Below, piece after piece: positions 43,507 through 53,504 of a DNA stretch of 64,000 nucleotides. Positions within the stretch are counted from its first letter, which is position 1. Every line of letters starts with the position of its first letter. The stretch lies in NCBI GenBank assembly GCA_040219235.1, contig JAVJSV010000021.1:62001-126000 (forward strand). Direction: 5' to 3'. This stretch comes from Rhodospirillaceae bacterium. Lineage in GTDB: Bacteria; Pseudomonadota; Alphaproteobacteria; Rhodospirillales; Rhodospirillaceae. Below the pieces are notes generated by a model. It worked only from the letters and a program-made list of their open reading frames with translations, was not told the origin of the DNA and did not search any database. The position numbers were made by a program, and so were the translations under genes.

Positions 43507-45495
43507 ATGACCCTTTCAGACACCGCAGTTACCCAAACGGAAATGGCAAATGCCATCCGGTTCTTATCTGCTGATGCCGTCCAGGCGGCCAATTCCGGCC
43601 ATCCAGGGATGCCTATGGGCATGGCCGATGTGGCGACCGTGCTGTTTACCGAGTTCTTGAAGTTTGATGCCGCTGATCCACGCTGGCCGGATCGTGACAG
43701 ATTTATCCTGTCTGCTGGCCACGGGTCGATGCTGCTGTACAGCCTGATGTACCTCACAGGCTCGAAAGACATGACCATCGAGCAGATCAAAAATTTCCGC
43801 CAATTGGGCAGTATTACGGCTGGTCATCCTGAGTATGGTCATGCGTCTGCGGCTGAGACCACGACGGGTCCGTTGGGACAAGGTCTGGCCAATGCCGTGG
43901 GCATGGCTCTGGCTGAACGCATGCTTGAGGGCCGTTTCGGGTCCAGTGTTGTGGATCATTACACCTATGTGATTGCCGGTGACGGCTGTCTGATGGAAGG
44001 CATCAGTCACGAGGCGATTTCTTTGGCGGGTCATCTTAAGCTCGGCAAGCTGATCGTTTTGTTTGACGATAACAAAATCAGCATTGATGGGCCGACAGAT
44101 TTAACGGTCTCAGATGATCAATGTGCGCGCTTTGCGGCTTCCGGGTGGGATACCTCAAGCGTTGATGGGCATGACCCGGAAGCGGTTTCGGCTGCGATTG
44201 AACAGGCCCGGCAAACCGATCAACCCTCACTCATTGCCTGTCGCACCACCATTGGGTTTGGCGCACCAACTCTGGCAGGAACATCAAAAACTCACGGTTC
44301 TCCCTTAGGTGATGAAGAGATTGCCGGTGCCCGGGAAGCGCTTGGATGGACTGCGGCACCGTTTGAGGTGCCTCAAGAAATCTTATCAGCGTGGCGTGAA
44401 GCTGGACGCCGTGGTGAATCGGCGCATGCCAGTTGGAAAAAGGCATTAAATGCGCTGCCCGCAGACAGAAAAAGTGAGTTTGAGCGCACCGTTTCGGGTG
44501 AACTGCCCGCCGGTTGGGAGTCGGCGATTGCTGACGTCAAAGCCGTGGCTGTCAAAGATGCGCCGAAAATGGCAACCCGCAAAGCTTCAGAGGAAGTTCT
44601 AAAGGCCTTAACCCATGTTATTCCTGAACTGGTTGGCGGCTCAGCTGATTTAACAGGATCCAATAATACTAAAGTCGCGGCTCAGAAACCGGTGACTGCA
44701 GACGATTACTCTGGAGCATACATCTACTGGGGTGTGCGTGAGCACGCCATGGCCTCGGCCATGAACGGCATAGCCTTGCACGGCGGGTTTATCCCCTATG
44801 GCGGCACGTTCTTAGTCTTCACAGATTATTGCCGGCCAGCGATCCGCTTGTCTGCGCTGATGGAGAAAAGAGTCATCTATGTCATGACTCATGATTCCAT
44901 TGGTCTTGGCGAAGATGGACCGACACACCAACCGGTCGAGCATATCGCCAGCCTGCGTGCGATGCCGAATGTTCTGATGATGCGCCCCGCTGATTTGGTC
45001 GAAACAGCCGAGTGCTGGGGCATTGCTGTATCTCAAACGAAGCGGCCATCTGTGCTCGCGCTGAGCCGCCAGGGCCTGCCAACGGTTCGATTGTCAGACA
45101 CGTCCGAGAACCTCTGCGCAAAAGGCGGCTACGTTTTGTCGGAAGCCGATGGGCCACGTCAGGCAACGCTGATTGCCACCGGCTCTGAGGTCTCGTTGGC
45201 TCTTGAAGCACGTGATGTGCTGAAAGCGGATGGTATCTCAGTTGCTGTGGTTTCCATGCCGTGCACCGCGTTGTTTGATGAGCAGGATGAAGCCTATCGC
45301 CTGTCTGTTTTAGGCACTGCCCCCCGGGTTGCTGTTGAAGCGGGCATAAGCTTCGGCTGGGAACGTTACATCGGTACAGATGGCGCATTCATTGGCATGT
45401 CCACGTTTGGCGCCTCTGCTCCAGCCGGCGACTTATACAAACACTTTGGCATTACGGCTGATGCGGTTGTGGCTGCCGTCAAAGAACGCCTTTAG
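43507..45495 (+). CDS. tkt: Transketolase
   Basis: 662 residues, a full-length thiamine-diphosphate enzyme of the pentose phosphate pathway and, in autotrophs, the Calvin cycle. Key blocks are [51 protein letters not shown], the ThDP motif [13 protein letters not shown] with DDNKISIDG, and the pyrimidine-binding part [10 protein letters not shown] plus [18 protein letters not shown]. The C-terminal domain carries [10 protein letters not shown]. The ATG at 43507 is used; AGG lies just upstream. Ribulose-phosphate epimerase follows 34 bp downstream, so the two form a pentose-phosphate pair. Confidence 0.97.
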   Translation: MTLSDTAVTQTEMANAIRFLSADAVQAANSGHPGMPMGMADVATVLFTEFLKFDAADPRWPDRDRFILSAGHGSMLLYSLMYLTGSKDMTIEQIKNFRQLGSITAGHPEYGHASAAETTTGPLGQGLANAVGMALAERMLEGRFGSSVVDHYTYVIAGDGCLMEGISHEAISLAGHLKLGKLIVLFDDNKISIDGPTDLTVSDDQCARFAASGWDTSSVDGHDPEAVSAAIEQARQTDQPSLIACRTTIGFGAPTLAGTSKTHGSPLGDEEIAGAREALGWTAAPFEVPQEILSAWREAGRRGESAHASWKKALNALPADRKSEFERTVSGELPAGWESAIADVKAVAVKDAPKMATRKASEEVLKALTHVIPELVGGSADLTGSNNTKVAAQKPVTADDYSGAYIYWGVREHAMASAMNGIALHGGFIPYGGTFLVFTDYCRPAIRLSALMEKRVIYVMTHDSIGLGEDGPTHQPVEHIASLRAMPNVLMMRPADLVETAECWGIAVSQTKRPSVLALSRQGLPTVRLSDTSENLCAKGGYVLSEADGPRQATLIATGSEVSLALEARDVLKADGISVAVVSMPCTALFDEQDEAYRLSVLGTAPRVAVEAGISFGWERYIGTDGAFIGMSTFGASAPAGDLYKHFGITADAVVAAVKERL

Positions 45496-45529
45496 GTGGT
45501 GTTGGAATTAACCTTGGGAGCCATGCGTT

Positions 45530-46171
45530 ATGGCCGTTAAGATTGCGCCGTCAATATTGTCCGCAGACTTCGCCAAGCTTGGTGAAGAAGTCAAAGCGAT
45601 TGACCAGGCCGGTGCAGACTACATTCATGTCGATGTCATGGATGGCCACTTTGTTCCGAATATCACCATTGGCCCTGCCGTGGTGAAGGCGCTTAAGTCG
45701 CACTCCAAAAAGCCATTTGATGTTCATCTCATGATTGATCCTGTGGACCCGTACATTCAAGCATTCGCCGATGCTGGGTCAGACATCATCACGGTGCATG
45801 CAGAGGCGGGGAAGCATCTGGACCGTACGCTTCAATTGATCAAAAGCCTTGGTGTTAAAGCTGGCGTTTCCCTCAACCCGGCTACTCCACCGGAGTCCAT
45901 CGCTTACGTATTAGACAAGATCGATTTGGTCTTGGTGATGTCCGTGAACCCGGGGTTTGGTGGCCAGAGTTTTATTGAGTCCCAAGTGGCAAAAATCAGT
46001 CGTTTAAGAGAGATGATTGGCTCAAATCCCACCGAAATTGAAGTCGATGGTGGAATCACCCCTGAGACGTCTAAAAGGTGCATTGCAGCAGGAGCGACTG
46101 TTCTTGTTGCTGGGAGTGCTGTTTTTGCGACGCCAGACTATGCGAGCAATATCAAAGCTTTGCGCGGTTAA
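45530..46171 (+). CDS. rpe: Ribulose-phosphate 3-epimerase
   Basis: 213 residues, the complete TIM-barrel epimerase that interconverts ribulose-5-phosphate and xylulose-5-phosphate. It starts [17 protein letters not shown], then [19 protein letters not shown] (metal-binding His and Asp), [31 protein letters not shown] and the C-terminal phosphate-binding [15 protein letters not shown] lies upstream of the ATG. It is encoded directly after transketolase, its partner in the pathway. Confidence 0.97.
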   Translation: MAVKIAPSILSADFAKLGEEVKAIDQAGADYIHVDVMDGHFVPNITIGPAVVKALKSHSKKPFDVHLMIDPVDPYIQAFADAGSDIITVHAEAGKHLDRTLQLIKSLGVKAGVSLNPATPPESIAYVLDKIDLVLVMSVNPGFGGQSFIESQVAKISRLREMIGSNPTEIEVDGGITPETSKRCIAAGATVLVAGSAVFATPDYASNIKALRG

Positions 46172-46262
46172 ATCCCCTTAACTCTATAAATATCTATATA
46201 TTGTAGGGGTTTAGCACTGCTGCTCGGGCCTGATCGCGGGCGTGTTTTTCATGCGAAAAATG

Positions 46263-46291
46263 CTGTCATATTTCTTTAATAAATGTGTCAC
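46263..46291 (+). promoter_or_regulatory. Pho box of three half-sites upstream of pstS
   Basis: The sequence reads CTGTCAT (46263-46269), then CTTTAAT (46274-46280), then GTGTCAC (46285-46291), each separated by four AT-rich bases so the repeats are spaced exactly 11 bp. The first half-site matches the PhoB consensus CTGTCAT fully and the others at six of seven positions of CTGTAAT and CTGTCAC. It lies 98 bp before the pstS start. Phosphate-starvation induction by PhoB, encoded at the end of this operon, is the expected outcome. Confidence 0.82.
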
Positions 46292-46389
46292 AATCGTGAC
46301 GCCGACAACGGATAACGTCCGCTCGAAATGCACCGATCCTCGAGTGTATTTGAACAGTCGTATGACGTTCTTCAGTCTTGGAGACAAAC

Positions 46390-47403
46390 ATGAACAAAAC
46401 AGCTTTCGCACTGGTCCTTGCGGTCCAGATGGGTGGTGTAGCGATTGCAGAAGCACGTGATCAAATTCGTATTGTTGGGTCCTCAACAGTCTTTCCATTT
46501 TCAACAGCCGTTGCAGAGCAGTTTGGCCGCACGACCAGTTTTCCAACCCCTATCGTTGAGTCGACGGGATCTGGAGGCGGTTTGAAATTGTTTTGTGAGG
46601 GCGTTGGAACCAATACACCCGACATGACCAATTCTTCCCGGCGCATCAAAGCATCAGAAGTTGCACTCTGTGCCAGCAACGGTGTCACGGAAATCACTGA
46701 AGTGCGGATTGGGTTCGATGGTATTGTTCTTGCCAATGCCAAAAGCGGCCCATCTCTTGATGTGTCGCTCAAGCAGGTGTTCTTGGCCCTGGCGAAAGAG
46801 GTTCCAGTGAACGGCAAGCTTGTGGCCAATCCCTACACCAAGTGGAACGAAATTGACGCTTCCCTGCCAGATATGGAAATTGAAGTGCTTGGCCCTCCGC
46901 CAACATCTGGAACGCGTGATGCGTTTGTTGAGCTTGCGATGGAAGCCGGATGTGAATCGGTTGAAGGTGCCGCTGAACTCGGCTTAGAAGGCAAGGCGTG
47001 TCACATCATTCGTGAAGATGGTCGTTTTGTCGAAGCCGGCGAGAACGACAACCTGATTGTCCAGAAGCTGGAAGCCAATCCTGCGGCTTACGGTATCTTT
47101 GGGTTTAGCTTCCTTGATCAGAACGCCGACAAGATGAAAGGTGCCACAGTCGCCGGCGTGGAGCCTGAATTTGAAAACATTGCCGCTGGAGACTATCCGG
47201 TCTCTCGTTCCCTTTATTTCTATGTCAAGAAAGCCCATGCCGGGGTCATTCCAGGTATTGAAGCCTATCTTGCTGAATTCACAAGCGACCGGGCCTCTGG
47301 CCCGGACGGGTATTTGCTTGATAAAGGTTTGATTCCTCTGCCGGATGATCAACGTGAATTGGTCCGCCAGCAGGCAGAAAGTCTTGCAAATTTGACGATG
47401 TAA
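46390..47403 (+). CDS. pstS: Phosphate ABC transporter periplasmic binding protein PstS
   Basis: 337 residues from the ATG at 46390, with GGAG seven bases upstream. The signal peptide is FALVLAVQMGGVAIAEA. Phosphate-binding blocks are IRIVGSSTVFPFS, VESTGSGGGLKLFC, DMTNSSRRIKASE and PTSGTRDAFVELAMEAG. Two to four cysteines (LFCEGV, VALCASN, EAGCESV, KACHI) could form disulfides in the periplasm. It binds inorganic phosphate for the PstCAB importer. It is the first gene of the Pho operon and lies behind a Pho box; a hairpin follows its stop codon. Confidence 0.95.
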   Translation: MNKTAFALVLAVQMGGVAIAEARDQIRIVGSSTVFPFSTAVAEQFGRTTSFPTPIVESTGSGGGLKLFCEGVGTNTPDMTNSSRRIKASEVALCASNGVTEITEVRIGFDGIVLANAKSGPSLDVSLKQVFLALAKEVPVNGKLVANPYTKWNEIDASLPDMEIEVLGPPPTSGTRDAFVELAMEAGCESVEGAAELGLEGKACHIIREDGRFVEAGENDNLIVQKLEANPAAYGIFGFSFLDQNADKMKGATVAGVEPEFENIAAGDYPVSRSLYFYVKKAHAGVIPGIEAYLAEFTSDRASGPDGYLLDKGLIPLPDDQRELVRQQAESLANLTM

Positions 47404-47420
47404 TTGGCTTAAAGATGTAA

Positions 47421-47467
47421 TTGGACTTAGTAGCGGCACTCTTTTTGGGAGTGCCGCTGCCGTCCAA
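47421..47467 (+). terminator. Strong intercistronic hairpin between pstS and pstC
   Basis: AGCGGCACTC (47432-47441) pairs perfectly with GAGTGCCGCT (47449-47458) around TTTTTGG, and TTGGAC (47421-47426) with GTCCAA (47462-47467) extends it beyond an internal loop. No T-run follows, so it is more an attenuator or mRNA-stabilising structure than a full stop. It would let pstS be made in excess of the membrane subunits. Confidence 0.7.
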
Positions 47468-47544
47468 ATCAAAAGTCCGGGCACCGTCTTGGAAAAAATG
47501 TGCAGTCCAAGCAAGGCGTATGACTGGGTTAAATAGGAACTAGA

Positions 47545-48924
47545 ATGAGCTTGTCGTTCGTCATTATTGGGGTGCTCTTATTTGCATCGTACGGATTTTA
47601 TTCCGGGCGGCTAAAATCTCTTCGTACGGTGAATGGCGACATTCGCACACTGCATTCTCTGCCAAACTACTATGGTGGTTATGTTGCCCTATGGTGCGGC
47701 TTGCCTGCATTACTGCTCATCTGCGTGTGGGTCTCCGTCGAAAATTCTGTAATTTTGTCGTTGGTTTTATCCGGCCTGGGACCAATTGCTGAGAACCTAA
47801 CAACGTCTGAGCGCAGCCTTCTCATTGTTGATATCCAAAATTTAGCATCCGGTAACATTGCGTCACGAAACGACGCCGAGATCGTTGCTGCGGCGAACCG
47901 CTACAGTTCTTTTCAAAGCATCAGCATGATGGCCATGGTGGTCACCGCGCTTTGTGTGGGGATTGTTGCTTTAATCATAACCAAGCATCGGATTGCCCCC
48001 CAGTTCAGAGCGCGCAACCGTGTCGAGCAAATTATTTCCTTTTTACTGGTGATCTGCTCTCTGATTGCGATTCTAACAACCATCGGCATTGTTCTCTCAT
48101 TGCTGTTCGAGACCATTCGCTTTTTCGGTAAGGTTCCGTTCACCGAGTTTCTCTTTGGGATGGAATGGAGTCCGCAAACAGCACTCCGGGCCGATCAGGT
48201 TGGGTCGTCTGGCGCTTTTGGCGCTGTGCCGCTGTTCGCGGGCACGCTGCTTATTGCCTTCATTGCGATGTGTGTCGCGACACCCATTGGTTTGTTCTCA
48301 GCCATCTATATGGCCGAGTACGCTGACCAGCGGGTGCGGGCCGTCCTGAAGCCTCTTTTAGAAATTCTCGCGGGCATCCCAACCGTTGTGTACGGCTTCT
48401 TTGCCGCGATCACGGTGGCACCGGCTATTCGCGGTTTTGGCGAATCTATCGGGCTGGACGTGGCATCGGAAAGCGCGCTCGCCGCCGGTTTGGTTATGGG
48501 AATCATGATCATTCCGTTTATCTCGTCGCTTGCGGATGACGTGATTACAGCCGTGCCACAATCCCTGCGGGAAGGCTCTTTGGGGTTGGGTGCGACCAAG
48601 TCAGAAACCATCAAACGCGTCGTCTTCCCTGCCGCATTGCCGGGAATCGTCGGTGGTATTTTGTTGGCGGTGTCCCGCGCCATTGGCGAAACGATGATCG
48701 TGGTGATGGCCGCAGGTCTGGCGGCAAACCTGACCATTAATCCGCTTGAAGCGGTGACCACCGTGACGGTTCAAATTGTGACTCTTTTGGTCGGTGACCA
48801 GGAATTTGACAGTGCCAAAACGCTGGCAGCATTTGCCTTGGGCTTGGTCCTGTTCTGCGTGACTCTGGTGATTAATATTGTTGCTCTTAAAGTTGTGCGA
48901 CGTTATCGCGAGCAATACGAATGA
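47545..48924 (+). CDS. pstC: Phosphate ABC transporter permease PstC
   Basis: 459 residues, the long form usual in alphaproteobacteria. The N-terminal 190 residues hold extra transmembrane helices and a periplasmic region (LTTSERSLLIVDIQNLA). The permease domain follows, with GAVPLFAGTLLIAFIAMCVA, IYMAEYADQRVR, ILAGIPTVVYGFFA and the ABC-contact EAA loop around QSLREGSLGLGATKSETIKRVV. AGGA precedes the ATG. The stop overlaps pstA by four bases (ATGA). Confidence 0.94.
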   Translation: MSLSFVIIGVLLFASYGFYSGRLKSLRTVNGDIRTLHSLPNYYGGYVALWCGLPALLLICVWVSVENSVILSLVLSGLGPIAENLTTSERSLLIVDIQNLASGNIASRNDAEIVAAANRYSSFQSISMMAMVVTALCVGIVALIITKHRIAPQFRARNRVEQIISFLLVICSLIAILTTIGIVLSLLFETIRFFGKVPFTEFLFGMEWSPQTALRADQVGSSGAFGAVPLFAGTLLIAFIAMCVATPIGLFSAIYMAEYADQRVRAVLKPLLEILAGIPTVVYGFFAAITVAPAIRGFGESIGLDVASESALAAGLVMGIMIIPFISSLADDVITAVPQSLREGSLGLGATKSETIKRVVFPAALPGIVGGILLAVSRAIGETMIVVMAAGLAANLTINPLEAVTTVTVQIVTLLVGDQEFDSAKTLAAFALGLVLFCVTLVINIVALKVVRRYREQYE

Positions 48925-50240
48925 CGGATGGTGTTATGAACGAACCACACTCCAGCACGACTCGTCACCCCACCACAGAATTGGTTAACGCGGGTTTGAA
49001 GAAACGTTATCGCTCTGAGCGGCTGTTCAAGCTGTATGGTTTGATCGCGGTAACAATAGCGATCGGTATGTTGGGTTTGCTCTTTGTCACCATCGGTGGC
49101 CGCGCGTTGCCTGCATTCGTGCAAACCTTCGTCACCATTGACGTGCAACTCGATGCGGAAACCATTGACCCGGCTGGAACGCGTGACCCTGAAGTGCTCT
49201 CCACGGCCAACTACCAGGCTTTGGTGCGGCAGTCGCTGAGGGATATTTTCCCCGATGTTTCTGGACGGCGTGATCAGCGCGAACTCTATCGCTTGTTCAG
49301 TTCTGGTGCGCCGTTTGAAGTGCGCGAGATCGTCATGGCAAACCCAAGCCTGATCGGATCTGAAATCACGGTGTCCTTCCCAGTCTCAGCGGATATTGAT
49401 CAGCTTTCTAAAGGCAACATATCCCGTGATGTGCCTGAAGCAGACCGGCGGGTTTCAGACAAACAAATCGTCTGGTTTGATGCCTTGGACAGCCAGGGCC
49501 GCATTGAAACCAGATTTAATACGGCGCTCTTCACGCAGGGTGACAGCCGGGAGCCTGAGCTTGCGGGTATCTGGGGCGCTGTGGTTGGTTCTTTTTATGC
49601 GCTGGCCATTACGCTGCTGCTGTCCTTTCCCATTGGCGTTGCGTCTGCTGTGTATCTTGAAGAGTACGCGCCAAAAAATAAACTGACCGATATTATTGAG
49701 GTCAACATCAACAACCTGGCTGCGGTGCCGTCCATCGTGTTTGGATTGCTTGGCTTGGCGATGTTTCTCAATTTCTTTGGGTTGCCCCGGTCAGCGCCTT
49801 TGGTTGGCGGTTTAGTGCTTTCGCTCATGACATTGCCCACGGTGATTATTGCCAGCCGCGCCTCTTTGATGTCGGTTCCACCGTCTATTCGTGAGGCGGC
49901 ACTGGGCCTTGGCGCTTCAAAGCTTCAAGTCATTGTGCATCATGTTCTGCCTTTGGCGATGCCGGGCATGATGACCGGCACCATCATTGGTATGGCCCGT
50001 GCGCTCGGAGAATCAGCGCCGTTGCTGATGATTGGCATGGTCGCGTTTATCGTCGATATCCCGCAAGGCCCCATGGACCCGGCAACGGCTCTGCCGGTCC
50101 AGATTTTCCTCTGGGCGGATGCCCCTGAGCGGGCTTTTGTTGAACGAACCTCAGCGGCCGTCATGGTGTTGCTCGCCTTCTTGATTGTGATGAACGGGCT
50201 GGCCGTCTGGCTTAGAAGCAAATTTGAACAGCGTTGGTAA
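48921..50240 (+). CDS. pstA: Phosphate ABC transporter permease PstA (with DUF3333 N-terminal region)
   Basis: 439 residues. The first 200 (a membrane helix [21 protein letters not shown] and a large periplasmic domain with [20 protein letters not shown]) are the DUF3333 extension of alphaproteobacterial PstA. The permease domain carries [53 protein letters not shown] and the coupling loop [20 protein letters not shown]. It pairs with PstC to form the membrane channel. It overlaps pstC by four bases; pstB starts two bases after its stop. Confidence 0.94.
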   Translation: MTDGVMNEPHSSTTRHPTTELVNAGLKKRYRSERLFKLYGLIAVTIAIGMLGLLFVTIGGRALPAFVQTFVTIDVQLDAETIDPAGTRDPEVLSTANYQALVRQSLRDIFPDVSGRRDQRELYRLFSSGAPFEVREIVMANPSLIGSEITVSFPVSADIDQLSKGNISRDVPEADRRVSDKQIVWFDALDSQGRIETRFNTALFTQGDSREPELAGIWGAVVGSFYALAITLLLSFPIGVASAVYLEEYAPKNKLTDIIEVNINNLAAVPSIVFGLLGLAMFLNFFGLPRSAPLVGGLVLSLMTLPTVIIASRASLMSVPPSIREAALGLGASKLQVIVHHVLPLAMPGMMTGTIIGMARALGESAPLLMIGMVAFIVDIPQGPMDPATALPVQIFLWADAPERAFVERTSAAVMVLLAFLIVMNGLAVWLRSKFEQRW

Positions 50241-50242
50241 AG

Positions 50243-51058
50243 ATGGATCAAGAAGCAGTTATCTTTGAAAAGACGGCGGGTCAGCCGCGGATGCCAGCGG
50301 CCCAGATTAAGCTGGCCGCTAACAATGTCTCTGTGTTTTACGGCGAGAAGCAGGCGTTGATCGACGTCAGCCTCGATATTGTTGACCGTCAGGTCACGGC
50401 GTTCATTGGTCCGTCTGGGTGCGGTAAATCTACATTCCTGCGCTGTTTTAACCGCATGAACGATACCATCGAAAGCTGCCGTATGGATGGCAAGATCACT
50501 CTTGATGATCAAGATATCTACGATCTCTCCGTCGATCCCGTTCAGATTCGGGCGCGCATCGGCATGGTGTTCCAAAAGCCAAACCCGTTTCCAAAGTCGA
50601 TCTATGAGAATGTGGCCTACGGACCCCGCATTCACGGCTTGGTCTCGCATGCCGATGAGCTTGAAGAAATTGTCAACTCAAGCCTGGAAAAAGCCGGTCT
50701 TTTGAAAGAAGTCAAAGATCGCTTAGAAGCCCCGGGTACCAGTTTATCCGGTGGTCAGCAGCAACGGTTGTGCATTGCCCGCGCGATCGCGATCAATCCT
50801 GAAGTCATTTTGATGGATGAGCCCTGCTCGGCGCTTGATCCAATCGCGACGGCGAGGATTGAGGAGCTGATTGATGAACTGCGCGAGAATTACACGATCA
50901 TCATCGTGACTCACTCTATGCAGCAAGCGGCGCGCGTATCACAACGTACGGCGTTCTTCCACTTGGGGCATTTGATCGAATGTGCAGACACGGAAACGGT
51001 CTTTACCAATCCTGATCACGAGCTGACTCAGGGTTACATCACAGGGCGCTTCGGGTAG
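50243..51058 (+). CDS. pstB: Phosphate ABC transporter ATP-binding protein PstB
   Basis: 271 residues from the ATG at 50243; a TTG nine bases earlier would overlap the pstA stop and is less likely. All ABC motifs are intact: Walker [11 protein letters not shown]-loop [20 protein letters not shown], signature LSGGQQQRL, Walker [14 protein letters not shown] and the H-loop [10 protein letters not shown]. It hydrolyses ATP to drive phosphate import and contacts PhoU for signalling. PhoU begins 11 bp after the stop. Confidence 0.97.
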   Translation: MDQEAVIFEKTAGQPRMPAAQIKLAANNVSVFYGEKQALIDVSLDIVDRQVTAFIGPSGCGKSTFLRCFNRMNDTIESCRMDGKITLDDQDIYDLSVDPVQIRARIGMVFQKPNPFPKSIYENVAYGPRIHGLVSHADELEEIVNSSLEKAGLLKEVKDRLEAPGTSLSGGQQQRLCIARAIAINPEVILMDEPCSALDPIATARIEELIDELRENYTIIIVTHSMQQAARVSQRTAFFHLGHLIECADTETVFTNPDHELTQGYITGRFG

Positions 51059-51069
51059 GTCTTGAAGAG

Positions 51070-51819
51070 ATGATCGCGCAAAAAGACGACCGTCATATCG
51101 TCAAGTCGTTCAGCGAAGAGCTGCAAACGCTGTCAAAGCGTATTGCCATCATGGGTGGTGTCGCCGAGGCGCAATTGTCCTCTTGTATTATTGCGGTTGA
51201 GTCGCGTGATTCTGAATTGGCGGCGAAGATCATCGACGCCGATACGGCTCTGGATGACATGGAAACCGATATCAACGCGTTTACGGTCAGAGTCCTGGCC
51301 TTGCGTCAGCCAATGGCGTCTGATTTGCGCCACGTTGTTGGCGCTTTGAAGATCTCATCCAACATCGAACGTATTGGCGACTATGCCGCAAACGTGGCCA
51401 AGCGCTCTCAGATTGTGAATCAGTTTCCCCCGGTGCGTCCCGTTGCCGGTGTCATCGAGATGGGCAAGCTGGTGCGACAAAACGTGCAAGACGTTCTCGA
51501 CGCTTATATCGAACACAATGTCGAGAAGGCGGAAGCGGTCGCCAACAATGACCGCACCGTTGACGATCTGCACACCAGTGTCTTCCAGGAACTCCTCACC
51601 TTAATGCTGGAAGATTCTGAAACCGTGCCAGCCTGCACGCATTTATTGTTCATGATTAAGAATATGGAACGTATAGGCGATCACGCCACAAGCATTGCTG
51701 AGACAATACAGTTCCTCGTTGCCGGTAAGCCTATGCAGGCGGGCCGGCCTAAACAAGATCCCATCCTCAGCGGTCTGACTCAGCAAGACCCCGATTTCGC
51801 AGCTGCATTGGAGAACTAA
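51070..51819 (+). CDS. phoU: Phosphate signalling regulator PhoU
   Basis: 249 residues of two three-helix bundle repeats. Each bundle carries the metal-binding pattern: first DTALDDMETDINAFTVRVLA with the following LRQPMASDLRHVVGALKISS and ERIGDYAANVAK, then VDDLHTSVFQELLTLM and MIKNMERIGDHATSIAE. It tells the sensor kinase PhoR and the Pst transporter when phosphate is sufficient. The ATG has little ribosome binding site, so coupling to pstB is likely. phoB starts three bases downstream of its stop. Confidence 0.96.
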   Translation: MIAQKDDRHIVKSFSEELQTLSKRIAIMGGVAEAQLSSCIIAVESRDSELAAKIIDADTALDDMETDINAFTVRVLALRQPMASDLRHVVGALKISSNIERIGDYAANVAKRSQIVNQFPPVRPVAGVIEMGKLVRQNVQDVLDAYIEHNVEKAEAVANNDRTVDDLHTSVFQELLTLMLEDSETVPACTHLLFMIKNMERIGDHATSIAETIQFLVAGKPMQAGRPKQDPILSGLTQQDPDFAAALEN

Positions 51820-51822
51820 GAT

Positions 51823-52563
51823 ATGAAACCCAGAGTCCTTATCGTTGAAGACGAAGCCTCTCTGGTTACGATGCTACGGTACAACCTTGAAAAAGAAGGT
51901 TTCGACGTTTCAGAGGCCACAGATGGCGAAGAAGCGATGATTGTCGCTGAAGAAACGCCACCGGATGCGATTATTCTCGACTGGATGTTGCCCCGGATGT
52001 CAGGCATTGAAGTGTGCCGCCAGTTCCGGCGTCGTACACACACCAAATCTGTTCCAATCATCATGCTTACCGCCCGCGGTGAAGAAACCGACAAAGTGCG
52101 TGGGCTGAATGTTGGCGCTGATGATTATATGACCAAACCGTTCTCTATGCCTGAGCTGTTGGCGCGTGTGCGGGCTTTGTTGCGCCGGGCGATGCCGTCG
52201 CAAACCAAAGGCGAGTTGACCTATAGTGATATCGTGATCGACCTTGATGCACATCGGGTGACGCGCGGTGGTCAATACATTCACTTGGGTCCAACAGAAT
52301 TCCGCCTTCTGCAATTCCTGATGGAGCGGCCGGGTACCGTATATTCCCGTGAAGAACTGTTGAACTCGGTGTGGGGCCCAGACATTTATGTTGAGCCGCG
52401 TACGGTTGATGTTCACATCCGGCGCTTGCGCAAAGCCTTAAACCAGGAAGGCACTCAGGATCTCATTCGCACGGTGCGTGCAGCAGGGTACGCGTTGGAC
52501 AGCCAAGGCAATCGTCCGGACGCTGCTGCGCAATCGTTTGGTTCCGAAGGGCCTGGGCTCTAA
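51823..52563 (+). CDS. phoB: Phosphate regulon response regulator PhoB
   Basis: 246 residues. Receiver domain with IVEDEASL, phospho-acceptor Asp in AIILDWMLPRMSG near residue 53, IMLTARGEE and YMTKPF; then an OmpR-type winged helix (LGPTEFRLLQFLMERPGTVY, YSREELLNSVWG, VDVHIRRLRKAL). It binds Pho boxes such as the one at 46263-46291. The C terminus is 15-20 residues longer than E. coli PhoB (QGNRPDAAAQSF). Its kinase PhoR is not in the window. Confidence 0.96.
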   Translation: MKPRVLIVEDEASLVTMLRYNLEKEGFDVSEATDGEEAMIVAEETPPDAIILDWMLPRMSGIEVCRQFRRRTHTKSVPIIMLTARGEETDKVRGLNVGADDYMTKPFSMPELLARVRALLRRAMPSQTKGELTYSDIVIDLDAHRVTRGGQYIHLGPTEFRLLQFLMERPGTVYSREELLNSVWGPDIYVEPRTVDVHIRRLRKALNQEGTQDLIRTVRAAGYALDSQGNRPDAAAQSFGSEGPGL

Positions 52564-52578
52564 AGCAGTTTGCGATGA

Positions 52579-53097
52579 TTATTCACTGTCATACGTCACC
52601 AGCGTATGACAGGGCAGATTGATTTTGGCGCGGCCCTGTAAGAAGCTGAGTTCAATTAAGCAGGCTGCGGCGGCAACCTCTGCGCCAGAATTCTTAAGCA
52701 GGGCAACCGCAGCAGCCAGAGTGCCCCCGGTGGCAAGCAGATCATCGACGATGATGACTGTGTCGCCGGGCTTCACAGCATCATGCTGTATTTCAATGGC
52801 ATCCGTGCCGTACTCAAGGTCATAGCTGTGTGATTTTGTCTCACCCGGCAATTTCCCTTTTTTGCGTATCATCATAACGCCACAGTCCAGGGCGATGCCC
52901 AGTGGGGCCGCCACCAGGAACCCACGCGCATCAATCCCGGCAATATAGTCTGCGTCGTACCCCCGCAGTGCCTCTGCAAGATCGTCTATAGCCCGCTTCC
53001 AGGCTTTGGGGTGGCCGATCAGGGTTGAAATATCAAAAAAGTTAATCCCCGGTTTGGGAAAATCGGGAATTTGCCGGATGTGAGCTTTTAGATTCAT
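52579..53097 (-). CDS. apt: Adenine phosphoribosyltransferase
   Basis: 172 residues, a type I phosphoribosyltransferase that salvages adenine to AMP. It starts with IRQIPDFPKPGINFFDIST and carries the PRPP-binding signature VIIVDDLLATGGTLAAAV, preceded by GIDARGFLVAAPLG and MMIRKKGKLPGETKSHSYDLEYG. No Shine-Dalgarno is seen before the ATG. The gene is convergent with phoB, 15 bp away, and unrelated to the Pho operon in function. Confidence 0.96.
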   Translation of the reverse strand: MNLKAHIRQIPDFPKPGINFFDISTLIGHPKAWKRAIDDLAEALRGYDADYIAGIDARGFLVAAPLGIALDCGVMMIRKKGKLPGETKSHSYDLEYGTDAIEIQHDAVKPGDTVIIVDDLLATGGTLAAAVALLKNSGAEVAAAACLIELSFLQGRAKINLPCHTLVTYDSE

Positions 53098-53504
53098 GAG
53101 GAGATTCAGTGGCGGCTATGGGAGAAAATGGATGGCTTCGTTGAAGGTAACGGCGGGCGGGCGCTATTCCTAGTCAATTAAGATACCCACCACACAACAT
53201 TTTGGGGAACCTGCGGCCAAGTCTAGGCGTTTATTGAACAAGTTTAACATATCAGCACGTGAGTTTTAGCCTGCACGCAAGAAGTGAGAATTGGGATTGC
53301 CTTTGTTTCTGCCAAATTTCGCTAGCACATTGTTCCTCACACGGAATAATGTAGAATGACGCTACTCGCTACGGTTTTATACAACCCCTGCACGATTTGC
53401 TGCCACCGCTTGCTCCGATTTAGCCCTTCTCAGAGTAGGTTTTTATTGAAATCTGTATCGCCGTGATCGCGCGGTTGCTTGCAGATATGAAAAGGAGTTT
53501 CAGT
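53098..53504. other. 407-bp divergent intergenic region
   Basis: This is the spacer between apt and the DUF2336 gene. It has no convincing ORF, tRNA or small RNA. AT-rich stretches (around 53240-53350) could hold promoters for both genes. The right end carries AAAGGAG (53491-53497), the ribosome binding site that sets the DUF2336 start. Confidence 0.5.

Noticed and set aside
46174-46210. Possible terminator after rpe
   Set aside because: CCCCT and AGGGG arms of only five pairs with a 26-base AT-rich loop; too weak to call.
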